From an actinobacterium SCGC AAA044-N04 (lineage in GTDB: Bacteria > Actinomycetota > Actinomycetes > Nanopelagicales > Nanopelagicaceae), in the NCBI GenBank assembly GCA_000378885.1, contig KB900463.1, positions 1 to 44,685 on the forward strand: a stretch of DNA of 44,685 nucleotides. Direction: 5' to 3'. The position numbers were made by a program, and so were the translations under genes. The notes below the pieces were generated by a model. That model did no database searches. It was not told the origin of the DNA and saw only the letters and a program-made list of their open reading frames with translations. The stretch's first letter is position 1, and every line of letters starts with the position of its first letter. Positions 8,134-15,865 of this stretch are shown in pieces.

Positions 8134-9647
8134 TGACAGATTATGACGTTGCAATAATTGGTGGTGGCCATAACGGTCTAGTTGCAGCAACATATTTAGC
8201 TAAAGCTGGAAAATCAGTAGTAATCCTTGAAGCAAATTCAGAAGTTGGTGGAGCAACAACGAGTGTTAGAGCATTTCCCCAATACGATGCGATGCTCTCT
8301 CGTTATTCTTATTTAATCTCCCTTCTGCCTGATCAGATTGTTACTGATCTGGGCTTAGATTTTGAATGCATTTCGCGAAAGGTTTCTAGCTACACCCCTT
8401 ATTCTCGAAATGGAAAAGATTCAGGGCTATATGTTGCCCGTCAGTGGGATAAACAAACGCACGATTCATTTATGGATTTGGATCCAAGCGGTGCTGAGTG
8501 GGCGGCTTGGCAGGATTTCTACAATGAAATTGCAGAATTTGCACTCAAAATCGCACCATCGATGCTGCATCCTCTTAAGTCTCGAAGTGAGTTAAAAGCA
8601 GAGATTAATATGCCAAAAGTATGGGATTACTTGATGGAGCGCCCAATTGGTGAAGTGATTGAAGCACGCTTTAAGGATGATTTAGTTCGTGGTGTTATTT
8701 TGACCGATGCTCTAATTGGAACGTTTTCTTCAGCTTTTGAAATGCAAGCAAATATATGTTTCTTATATCACTTGATCGGAAATGGCACCGGTGAATGGAA
8801 AGTTCCACGCGGTGGAATGGGCGCTCTTGTTAAAGAGTTAGTACGTGTGGCAACTGCAGCTGGAGTAGAAATTAGAGTGAACTCTAGAGTGAGTTCAGTT
8901 GAATCAAACACAGAAAGTGCAACTCTCATACTTGCAGATGGATCATCTGTTACCTCTAGTTATGTATTAAGTAATGCTGCTCCACAAGTCTTGGCGCGAC
9001 TTCGAGGGAAAACGCCACCAGTTAGCCTAGAAGGCTCACAAATGAAAATTAATATCTTGTTGAAGTCATTACCTGAATTAAAATCTGGAATCGATCCACG
9101 GTTGGCATTTGCAGGAACATTTCATGCACATGAATCTTTTGCAGAATGTGAATCAACATATCTGCAAGCCAAGGGCGGTAATGTGCCGGAAAAACTCCCG
9201 ATTGAAATGTACTGCCACACATTAAGTGATCCATCAATTCTGAGTGCTGAACTACAAGATGCTGGTTATCAAACCCTTACACTCTTTGGTTTACACACCC
9301 CCGCGGCACTCTTTGATGCTGATAATGAAGCTGCAAAAGCTGCTGCCTTAAAGGCTGCGCTGGCTTCACTGAATCAATACTTAGTTGAACCCATTGAAAA
9401 TGTAATCGCTGCCATAGAAGTTAAATCACCTTTGGATATTGAGGGCGATGTTGGGCTACCTCGAGGCAATATCTTCCACAAAGACTTGAGTTTTCCTTTC
9501 CGTGAAGATAACCAGGTAGTGCGCTGGGGTGTAGAAACAGATGATCCACGTATCTTTATCTGCGGAGCAGGTGCTATTCGCGGGGGTGGAGTGAGCGGTA
9601 TTCCAGGCCACAACGCTGCGATGGCAGTGCTGGAAGCATCAGCATAG
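8133..9647 (+). CDS. FAD-dependent amine oxidase/phytoene desaturase-like oxidoreductase (PYROXD2-like)
   Basis: The product has 504 residues and starts at a GTG overlapping the previous stop. The N-terminal dinucleotide-binding motif IIGGGHNGLVAATYLAKAG (GGGHNG at 10-15) and the acid end ILEA, followed by EVGGATTS, define an FAD-binding Rossmann fold of the NAD(P)/FAD oxidoreductase family that includes phytoene desaturases and PYROXD2. The C-terminal block ICGAGAIRGGGVSGIPGHNAA is the second FAD contact. PYROXD2-like proteins have poorly known substrates. Being flanked on both sides by sulfur amino-acid PLP enzymes, this one may oxidise an amino acid or thiol-derived intermediate rather than a carotenoid; no other carotenoid gene is present here. 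Confidence 0.85.
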   Translation: MTDYDVAIIGGGHNGLVAATYLAKAGKSVVILEANSEVGGATTSVRAFPQYDAMLSRYSYLISLLPDQIVTDLGLDFECISRKVSSYTPYSRNGKDSGLYVARQWDKQTHDSFMDLDPSGAEWAAWQDFYNEIAEFALKIAPSMLHPLKSRSELKAEINMPKVWDYLMERPIGEVIEARFKDDLVRGVILTDALIGTFSSAFEMQANICFLYHLIGNGTGEWKVPRGGMGALVKELVRVATAAGVEIRVNSRVSSVESNTESATLILADGSSVTSSYVLSNAAPQVLARLRGKTPPVSLEGSQMKINILLKSLPELKSGIDPRLAFAGTFHAHESFAECESTYLQAKGGNVPEKLPIEMYCHTLSDPSILSAELQDAGYQTLTLFGLHTPAALFDADNEAAKAAALKAALASLNQYLVEPIENVIAAIEVKSPLDIEGDVGLPRGNIFHKDLSFPFREDNQVVRWGVETDDPRIFICGAGAIRGGGVSGIPGHNAAMAVLEASA

Positions 9648-9656
9648 GATTAGCAG

Positions 9657-10712
9657 ATGAGTAAAAAGATTGAAACCAGCGCAATTACTGCAGGACGTCC
9701 GGCAGTCACTCCCGATGCGCCGCTGAATCCATCAATTGATTTAACGTCTACTTTTCATTCAGGTGGCCCCATTGGTTATGGCCGTTATGGAAACCAAACT
9801 TGGACTGCACTAGAAGAAGCAATTAGTGCGTTAGAGGGTGGACAAACTCTTGCGTTTTCTTCTGGCATGGCAGCGATAAGTGCAGTCTTTTCAATTCTGC
9901 CTGTTGGTGCACCAGTTGTTGCTTCTAATCAAGGCTATAGCGGTGTAATGAGCTTGCTTAATTCTTTTCATTCAAGTGGTCGACTAGAAGTTAGATTTGT
10001 AGATGTAGTTAATACCAAAGAAGTTATTGATGCCATGAAAGGCGCCGCTCTGGTCTGGCTTGAGTCTCCAACTAATCCATGTCTAGATGTTGCCGATCTT
10101 GCTTCGTTAATTGCTGCAGCTAAGAAACAAGGAATTGGTGTTGCAGTAGATAACACATTTGCTACTCCACTTGTGCAAAATCCTTTAGCGATGGGCGCTG
10201 ACATTGTTATGCACTCTGTTACTAAATTCTTATCTGGCCATAGCGATGTTTTGATGGGCTCACTTTCAACAAATGATCCAGCCCTCTATAAGCGTCTGCA
10301 TGATTCACGTAGTTTCAATGGCTCTATTCCAGGTCCATTTGAAGCATGGCTAGCCCTGCGCGGGCTGCGCACATTCCCGCTTCGATTTAATAAGTCACAA
10401 GAGAGTGCCAAGGAATTAGTCAAGCTCCTTGAAAGCCATCCAAAAATAACTCGAGTTCGCTACCCAGGCTTTGGTGCCATTGTTTCCTTTGAAGTTGATG
10501 GCACAGCAGAGCAAACACAAAAAGTGTGTGACTCATCAACAATGATCGCCCATGCCACATCCTTAGGTGGAGTGGAATCCTTATGGGAGCGCAGACGCCG
10601 CTGGCCAATAGAGAGTCCATCTGTTCCTGAACAGCTCATTCGCTTATCGGTAGGTTGTGAGCATGTTGATGACATCTGGGACGACATCACCCGCGCCCTC
10701 AACGCTATCTAG
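9657..10712 (+). CDS. Cys/Met metabolism PLP enzyme (cystathionine gamma-synthase/lyase family)
   Basis: This is a 351-residue trans-sulfuration enzyme. Visible motifs are YGRYGNQTW near the N-terminus, the glycine-loop equivalent SSGMAAISAV, WLESPTNPCLDV, VDNTFATP and the PLP lysine in SVTKFLSGHSDV (Lys190), plus the C-terminal LIRLSVGCEHVDDIWDDI. It could be cystathionine gamma-synthase, gamma-lyase, methionine gamma-lyase or a sulfhydrylase; the sequence alone does not separate these. It is about 30-40 residues shorter than E. coli MetB. It follows the FAD oxidoreductase by 9 bases and ends the LacI-associated unit. Confidence 0.88.
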   Translation: MSKKIETSAITAGRPAVTPDAPLNPSIDLTSTFHSGGPIGYGRYGNQTWTALEEAISALEGGQTLAFSSGMAAISAVFSILPVGAPVVASNQGYSGVMSLLNSFHSSGRLEVRFVDVVNTKEVIDAMKGAALVWLESPTNPCLDVADLASLIAAAKKQGIGVAVDNTFATPLVQNPLAMGADIVMHSVTKFLSGHSDVLMGSLSTNDPALYKRLHDSRSFNGSIPGPFEAWLALRGLRTFPLRFNKSQESAKELVKLLESHPKITRVRYPGFGAIVSFEVDGTAEQTQKVCDSSTMIAHATSLGGVESLWERRRRWPIESPSVPEQLIRLSVGCEHVDDIWDDITRALNAI

Positions 10713-10746
10713 CGCGGGAAATCTCAATAGCGAGTATTTTTCTCTT

Positions 10747-10896
10747 ATGGTCAAAGCCCTTCGTCGAATCATTGCAGCAGTAACTGTTGCCGTGTTGGCT
10801 TTTCGCGCCGTCGGCTCTTTCCTCTCATGGATGGAACATCAAGAGGACTCCACAGCAGAATCCTGGGTCGATGAAGATGAATTTGAAGATGTCTGA
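10747..10896 (+). CDS. Small single-pass membrane protein (49 aa)
   Basis: This is a 49-residue protein with a basic start (MVKALRR), one hydrophobic helix (IIAAVTVAVLAFRAVGSFLSW) and an acidic tail (ESWVDEDEFEDV). The frame is open from 10657, but that would overlap the PLP gene, and ATG 10747 gives a sensible membrane protein. It overlaps the next gene by eight bases, which argues that it is real. I do not recognise a family. Confidence 0.6.
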   Translation: MVKALRRIIAAVTVAVLAFRAVGSFLSWMEHQEDSTAESWVDEDEFEDV

Positions 10897-11272
10897 TTCA
10901 ACATACGTTGCTGGCACATGCAACATTGGGCAGAAAGAGATTCGTCGTAGGCGGTTCGTTGCACTAGTTGGTTTATTTCTCTCACTTTCATCTTTAATCG
11001 CATTGATTTCTGCTAGTGCACCCCATGGTGCACGAGTAGGAATATTTTTGCCACTAATGGTTGCTGCAGTGGGTTATGTTCAATCGCGCAGTAAATTCTG
11101 TCTTGCATATGGTTTTGCTGGCACATTTAACTTTGGCAAGCTCGGTGACTTATCACGCGTGAGTGATCCACAAGACAAAGCAGCTGACCGCGCGACAGCA
11201 TTGAAGATTCTTGGAAAATCATTTCTGCTTGCATCTATAGCGACATTGGTGGTTCTAGTACTACCCTTATAA
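10889..11272 (+). CDS. Conserved membrane protein of unknown function (127 aa)
   Basis: Starting at ATG 10889 (MSDSTYVAGTCNIG), inside the end of the 49-residue gene, the product has three hydrophobic helices: FVALVGLFLSLSSLIALISA, VGIFLPLMVAAVGYV, and a C-terminal SFLLASIATLVVLVLPL. A Cys before the first helix (GTCNIG) and one after the second (KFCLAYGF) stand on the same likely topological side and could pair or bind a cofactor. I recall similar unnamed actinobacterial proteins with the CNIG...EIRRR opening but cannot name the family. It ends two bases before the HPF-like gene. Confidence 0.65.
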   Translation: MSDSTYVAGTCNIGQKEIRRRRFVALVGLFLSLSSLIALISASAPHGARVGIFLPLMVAAVGYVQSRSKFCLAYGFAGTFNFGKLGDLSRVSDPQDKAADRATALKILGKSFLLASIATLVVLVLPL

Positions 11273-11274
11273 AC

Positions 11275-11613
11275 ATGAAGATACAAATTCATGCACGTAA
11301 TGCAGAACTTGCAGAAGACTTTAGAGAAATAGCCGAAGAAAAATTAAATTCCATGGAACGCTTTGGCGTGGTAATTGACCGCGTTGAAGTAGAAGTTCTC
11401 CATGAAACTAACCCACGTTTAGGTAAGCACTCACACCGAGTTATTCTTACTTCTCATGGTTCAGGCCCATTGCTTCGCTCTGAAGCCAGCGAATTTAATG
11501 ATCTTGCTGCCTTTGATGCGGCGATGAAAAGCTTTGACATTCAGATTCGCAAGATTCATGAAAAAAGTAAAGATCACAAGCGAGAAACCCTGCGAGATAA
11601 AGAGATTATTTAA
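11275..11613 (+). CDS. Short HPF/RaiA-like ribosome-associated protein
   Basis: The product has 112 residues and the sigma-54 modulation/HPF fold pattern: MKIQIHARNAELAEDFREIAEEKL, then VIDRVEVEVLHETN, and FDAAMKSFDIQIRKIHEKSKDH, where positively charged residues would sit in the 30S decoding channel. HPF/RaiA proteins inactivate or protect ribosomes during slow growth. Most actinobacteria carry a long HPF (about 200-230 residues) next to secA; this one has only the N-terminal domain and no dimerisation domain, so it would resemble YfiA/short HPF. Whether a long HPF lies upstream of secA is outside the window. Confidence 0.8.
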   Translation: MKIQIHARNAELAEDFREIAEEKLNSMERFGVVIDRVEVEVLHETNPRLGKHSHRVILTSHGSGPLLRSEASEFNDLAAFDAAMKSFDIQIRKIHEKSKDHKRETLRDKEII

Positions 11614-12515
11614 ACGATCTCACTGCCATCTTTTCTAGTGGCGGTGAGGCTGGCTACTGTAGTAATTACTAAGCTAGCAACGATTACACCCAAGCTCACT
11701 TCCAGACTCACCTCAGGAATATGTAAACCAGCGATCTCATCAATTCCAATGCCATGGAATGCCTCCATGATCATCTTTATGCCAATGAAACCTAAGATAA
11801 AAGAAAGTCCTTTTGAGAGAAATACCAGGCGCGCTAGAAGCCCCTCAAGTAAGAAATAGAGCTGGCGTAAGCCCATAAGAGCAAATACGTTAGCCGTTGT
11901 CACAATGTATGGGTCCTTAGTTAAGCCAAAAATTGCAGGTATTGAATCCAGTGAGAAGACTAAGTTAGTCAGACCCAGTGCAACTAAGGCGATTGCAAAG
12001 GTACTAAATCCACGCTTTTTAAGAAGCGCAACTACTTTGCCTTCTTTCCACTCTTCATCTTCACTCTCTTTAGCTAACTGCCAAGCGGTATAAATAAGGA
12101 AGATTCCAAAGAGGAAGAAAATACTGGCAAAGCGTGAAATTAACGCCGCTCCCAGCGGGATAAGAAGACCACGAATAGCAATGGTAAGCATGATGCCAAG
12201 CAGTAGAACTAATTGCTGTGCCTCTTTTTGAACCTTAAGACTTGCCAAAATAATAATGAAAACAAATATGTTATCGACCGACAGTGCATATTCGGTGAGC
12301 CAACCTGCAAAGAATTCTTTTTGTCCTTGCTCGCTTGCCCAATGCGGCAGTAGAGCACCGAATATAAGAGCTGTTGCAATATAGAAAACAGTCCAAAAAG
12401 ATGCTTCGAGCATAGACGTTGCTTTATTACGTCGAATAACTGCAATTCCAAGATCAAAGAGAATTACTGCAGCAAGAACTGCAATTGTGATTATCCAAGT
12501 CGAAGTCGATTCCAT
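11610..12515 (-). CDS. TerC/Alx-family integral membrane protein
   Basis: The product (301 residues) is a TerC-family protein with about seven to nine membrane helices. The family motifs EYALSVDNIFVFIII and LVFSLDSIPAIFGLT carry the conserved Asp residues within helices that are proposed to bind metal. Members are linked to manganese export and metallation of exported proteins (Alx, YceF/TerC work) and to tellurite resistance clusters. No ter genes are near, so the manganese or general role is more likely. The gene ends in a 4-base stop overlap with the HPF-like gene and lies downstream of a GH13 gene on the same strand by 16 bases. Confidence 0.92.
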   Translation of the reverse strand: MESTSTWIITIAVLAAVILFDLGIAVIRRNKATSMLEASFWTVFYIATALIFGALLPHWASEQGQKEFFAGWLTEYALSVDNIFVFIIILASLKVQKEAQQLVLLLGIMLTIAIRGLLIPLGAALISRFASIFFLFGIFLIYTAWQLAKESEDEEWKEGKVVALLKKRGFSTFAIALVALGLTNLVFSLDSIPAIFGLTKDPYIVTTANVFALMGLRQLYFLLEGLLARLVFLSKGLSFILGFIGIKMIMEAFHGIGIDEIAGLHIPEVSLEVSLGVIVASLVITTVASLTATRKDGSEIV

Positions 12516-12531
12516 GGATGTAGTCTGCCAG

Positions 12532-14139
12532 TTAAGCTAAAAACCAAGCACTCGAACGCGGTGGAATAACCTTTTTTCCTTCTCGAGCTTCGACTGTTCC
12601 GCTACTGACCATTACTAATTTGCCGCCAGCTTCACATTCTTGAGGCAAATCTGAAAGATTCATGACCACTGTCACAGTTCCACGAGAATATGAAAGCAAT
12701 GCATCACTTTTACTTCCATGTTGGGTGGACTCAAGCCAAGTAATACCACCGGCCCCGACCAAGAATTCTTTGCGAAGCTCTAGGGCATTGCGATACATCT
12801 GCAGAGAACTCTTAGGATCAATTAACTCATTTTCAACAGTTAGATCTTTCCAGCTTTGTGAAATCGGAAGCCAAGGCTTGCCTGTGCTAAATCCAAAAGG
12901 TGTTGTATTGCCGCTCCAAGGAAGAGGGACTCGTGCACCATCTCGGCCCTTGATCGCCCCTTTAGTTCTAAAGAAAGTTGGGTCTTGGCGATCTGAGTCT
13001 TCCAATACACCATCAGGAAGTCCTAGTTCTTGACCTGCAAAGACATAGGTAGAACCAGGCAGTCCAAAAACAAATAGTGCAAGCGCTCGTGCTTGTTCTT
13101 CACCAATACGGCTAGCAACGCGTGGTGAATCATGATTACTCAGCGCCCACGTTGGAAGAGCGTTAACAGTGGCATTAAGTGAAATTGATCGCTCAATGAC
13201 CTCAAATAAAACCTTTGAATCAAACTCTGCAGTTAGTAAGTCGAAGTTAAAGACTTGATGGAGCTCATCTGCTCGAACATAACGCGTTGCATTAACTGGG
13301 GGATGAACCCAAGCTTCAGCAACAGCCATGATCTCGCGATCACCGTATGAATCAAAGAGCTTTCGCCATTTTCTGTAGATTTCATGCACGCCTTGGCGAT
13401 CAAAGTAAGGCACAGTGAGCAAAAGTGCGTTGCGCTTCTCAGGATCCATTGCCACATCAAGTCGCAAAGCATTACTTAAGCCCTGTGGATCAGGGTGATT
13501 CTTTAATACATTTTCTTTGACCAAACCGTGGGCCACATCAATTCTGAATCCATCTACGCCTAAATCGATCCAAAAGCGCAGAGTCTTTTCAAAGTCAGCA
13601 TTTACTTCAGGATTCTCCCAGTTCAAATCAGGTTGTGATGAATCAAAGAGATGTAAGTAGAACTGACCATCTTCTACTTGCGTCCACGATAGGCCACCAA
13701 AGAGTGAAATCCAATTATTAGGAGGAGTTCCATCAGCATTGGCATCATAGAAATGAAAACGCTCGCGCTCTTTTGAGCCCCGTCCAGCCTTTAGCGCAGC
13801 TTGAAACCATTCGTGCTGATCAGAGAAGTGATTGGGAACAATATCTGCAATGACACGCAAAGAACGCTTATGGGCTTGTGCAATTAACTCTTTGGCATCA
13901 TCAAGATTTCCAAAGCGTGGGTCAACATCGCGCGGGTTAGCTACGTCATACCCGCCATCTTTGTTGGGAGATGTAAAAAAGGGACTTAACCAAATCGCAT
14001 CCACACCAAGGCTTTTTACATAATCTAGTTGACTAGTGATTCCAGGTAAATCGCCCTCACCATCACCGTTGCTATCAAAGAAAGAACGGGGATAGATCTG
14101 ATAAATCGTGGCTTCTTTCCACCACGGCGAGGAGTTCAT
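12532..14139 (-). CDS. GH13 alpha-glucosidase / oligo-1,6-glucosidase family (copy 1)
   Basis: This 535-residue glycoside hydrolase family 13 enzyme is cytoplasmic, with no signal peptide. It has the usual opening WWKEATIYQIYPRSF with DSNGDGEGDL, region I DIVPNHFSD, the nucleophile in GFRIDVAHG (Asp201), the acid/base in VAEAWVHP (Glu275) and the transition-state Asp in SNHDSPR (Asp337). The QIYPRSF(x)DSNGDG type fits alpha-1,4 or alpha-1,6 glucosidases acting on maltose/isomaltose-like oligosaccharides or sucrose-like substrates. A paralogue lies at 33515-35191. TerC follows by 16 bases. Confidence 0.92.
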   Translation of the reverse strand: MNSSPWWKEATIYQIYPRSFFDSNGDGEGDLPGITSQLDYVKSLGVDAIWLSPFFTSPNKDGGYDVANPRDVDPRFGNLDDAKELIAQAHKRSLRVIADIVPNHFSDQHEWFQAALKAGRGSKERERFHFYDANADGTPPNNWISLFGGLSWTQVEDGQFYLHLFDSSQPDLNWENPEVNADFEKTLRFWIDLGVDGFRIDVAHGLVKENVLKNHPDPQGLSNALRLDVAMDPEKRNALLLTVPYFDRQGVHEIYRKWRKLFDSYGDREIMAVAEAWVHPPVNATRYVRADELHQVFNFDLLTAEFDSKVLFEVIERSISLNATVNALPTWALSNHDSPRVASRIGEEQARALALFVFGLPGSTYVFAGQELGLPDGVLEDSDRQDPTFFRTKGAIKGRDGARVPLPWSGNTTPFGFSTGKPWLPISQSWKDLTVENELIDPKSSLQMYRNALELRKEFLVGAGGITWLESTQHGSKSDALLSYSRGTVTVVMNLSDLPQECEAGGKLVMVSSGTVEAREGKKVIPPRSSAWFLA

Positions 14140-14224
14140 AAGGTGAATTTATGCGAAGCTCATGTTAACGAGCAATGCAAGAAGACTGAAACTAAGGGCA
14201 GCAATGTCTCGCTTTTATAACGAT

Positions 14225-14602
14225 TTAACTCTTAAGACGGGTCTCAACTTCACGCATCAATTTATGCATGTCTTTTGAGAGTTGATGAAGTTCAGATATT
14301 TCTTTGTGAGCTAACTCTCGTGCCTCTTTTGCTAACTCAAATTCGGCAAGTGAAGCCGTATGAGTCTCATTGATTGTTTCCTCAACGCTCTGCGACTGAA
14401 CTTTTTGAGCCACCATGATTATTGAAAGCAAAACAAGTTGAAGAAAAGTTTGGGCTACCCAAGAAACAATAACTATTGAATCACCAGATTGGATTGCCTT
14501 AGGAAGTGAAATAAGTGCAATTGCTGCAAAGAGATAGGCGCACCACATGGTCGCAACGCCAGTAGTAACTTTTTGGGCTAGCCACAAATTAAATTTCTTC
14601 AT
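14225..14602 (-). CDS. Two-helix membrane protein with coiled-coil tail
   Basis: The product has 125 residues: an amphipathic start, two hydrophobic helices (about residues 17-36 and 45-66, with SGDSIVIVSWVAQTFLQLVLL) and a long charged, heptad-like C-terminus to the end (ELAKEARELAHKEISELHQL). The helix pair and the SxxxxWVAQT loop resemble the DUF1003 / low-affinity iron permease-like small proteins, but I hold this loosely. It stands alone between GH13 and a small secreted protein on the same strand. Confidence 0.65.
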   Translation of the reverse strand: MKKFNLWLAQKVTTGVATMWCAYLFAAIALISLPKAIQSGDSIVIVSWVAQTFLQLVLLSIIMVAQKVQSQSVEETINETHTASLAEFELAKEARELAHKEISELHQLSKDMHKLMREVETRLKS

Positions 14603-14627
14603 GGTCTAACGATAGTCAATAAATTCT

Positions 14628-15077
14628 CTATCGGGTTGGAGAAGGAGAAGATTTCTTATTTTTCATCTTGCCCAGTGGTGCCATTTCTACTTGCTTAACT
14701 GGCTTCACGGGCGGAGTCGGAAGTGCGCCCAGTGCGGCGATTGCAGCATCACGCGCAACACTTGCTGCAGTCACTGCAATTTTCTGATTAGAAAGAATTT
14801 CATTTTTAGCTGCTGCTGTTTTTGCTACCTTCAACGCTGTGCGCGCATCACGGTTTGCTGCTTCAACATTGAGCATAAAGGTGCGATTTATCTGCATGCG
14901 AGCTTGTTCACGAACCTGAACTGCAGCGCGGTATTGATCTAAATCTATTTTGTATTGGTTCATCAAGCTTTGGTAATCAGGAGACGGTGAGGGCGTTGCA
15001 TCGGCATAGGCATTTAGGGAAGTTGAAAAGAGCAGGGTCATAGACATGACCAGCAACGTTACCCCTCGAATTCTCAT
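14628..15077 (-). CDS. Small secreted alanine-rich protein
   Basis: From ATG 15077 (MRIRGVTLLVMS) the product has 149 residues; an upstream in-frame ATG at 15092 would add MHHLG. An N-terminal signal peptide with a hydrophobic core ends about SLNAYA-DATPSPSP. The mature part is Ala- and Lys-rich with a helical coil (NVEAANRDARTALKVAKTAAA, residues about 75-95) and a Pro/Lys/Ser tail. I recognise no domain. Extracytoplasmic coiled-coil proteins of this sort are frequent in acI-type genomes, but the function is unknown. Confidence 0.7.
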   Translation of the reverse strand: MRIRGVTLLVMSMTLLFSTSLNAYADATPSPSPDYQSLMNQYKIDLDQYRAAVQVREQARMQINRTFMLNVEAANRDARTALKVAKTAAAKNEILSNQKIAVTAASVARDAAIAALGALPTPPVKPVKQVEMAPLGKMKNKKSSPSPTR

Positions 15078-15176
15078 GCCTAAATGATGCATCTAACTGT
15101 TGTGATTTTTCTGTGAAATGGCCTTAGGTAGTGAAAATTTATTGGATTTATAGCCCCATCATGCAAGAGTGGCCCT

Positions 15177-15860
15177 ATGGCCCAGCTGATTATGATCGTT
15201 GATGATGAGCCCGGAGTCCGGGCCCTTCTCAATGACACTTTGCGTATTGCTGGCTTTGAGACCGTGGAAGCAACTGATGGAATGTCTGCGCTAACTCTCT
15301 TGCGAACCCACAAACCAGATCTCTTGGTCATTGATATCAATATGCCACTCATGGATGGCTTTGAATTAGTAGAACGCCTTAGAAGCACTAATGATTTAAC
15401 GCCAGTGCTCATGCTCACTGCACGCGAAGATAAAGCCGACATCACGCGTGGCTTAAAGATTGGCGCTGATGATTATGTTGTTAAGCCTTTTGGGATTGAA
15501 GAGCTGATCTTGCGAATAAGGGCTATTTTGCGTCGTTCAACAAAAAATATAGATACACCTTCTCTTCTAACGTGTGGACCGATCTCTATCGATGATGATC
15601 AACACCTAGTGAGCTTCAACGGGCAAGAAGTGGATCTTTCACCAACGGAGTACCGCTTATTGCAGATTTTAATTGAGAAAAAGGGCAGAGTCCTGAGCAA
15701 AAACCTTCTTCTGGATGAAGTCTGGGGGATTACTTTTGAATCTGAGAGCACAGTCGTGGATACATATATTTCTTACCTGCGCAAGAAGCTGCACCGAGAT
15801 GGATTTGAAGGCATTAAAACAGTTCGAGGCGTGGGATTTCAAATCCAGGAGCCAAAATAG
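15177..15860 (+). CDS. OmpR/PhoB-family response regulator
   Basis: The product (227 residues) has a receiver domain (residues 1-118) with acidic pocket DDE at 9-11, phosphoacceptor Asp53 in VIDINMP, Thr81 and Lys103 in VVKPFG, followed by an OmpR-type winged helix (YRLLQILIEKKGRVLSK, VVDTYISYLRKKL, VRGVGFQI). It binds DNA and is controlled by the kinase encoded six bases downstream. The 5' region has no strong ribosome binding site, suggesting a leaderless or short-leader message. Its targets cannot be read from the sequence, though argG and methyltransferase genes follow on the same strand. Confidence 0.94.
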   Translation: MAQLIMIVDDEPGVRALLNDTLRIAGFETVEATDGMSALTLLRTHKPDLLVIDINMPLMDGFELVERLRSTNDLTPVLMLTAREDKADITRGLKIGADDYVVKPFGIEELILRIRAILRRSTKNIDTPSLLTCGPISIDDDQHLVSFNGQEVDLSPTEYRLLQILIEKKGRVLSKNLLLDEVWGITFESESTVVDTYISYLRKKLHRDGFEGIKTVRGVGFQIQEPK

Positions 15861-15865
15861 TTTCC

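Noticed and set aside
8133..9647. Carotenoid phytoene desaturase (crtI)
   Set aside because: Only the FAD-binding ends agree; the middle differs and no crtB/crtE neighbours exist, so a PYROXD2-like call is safer.
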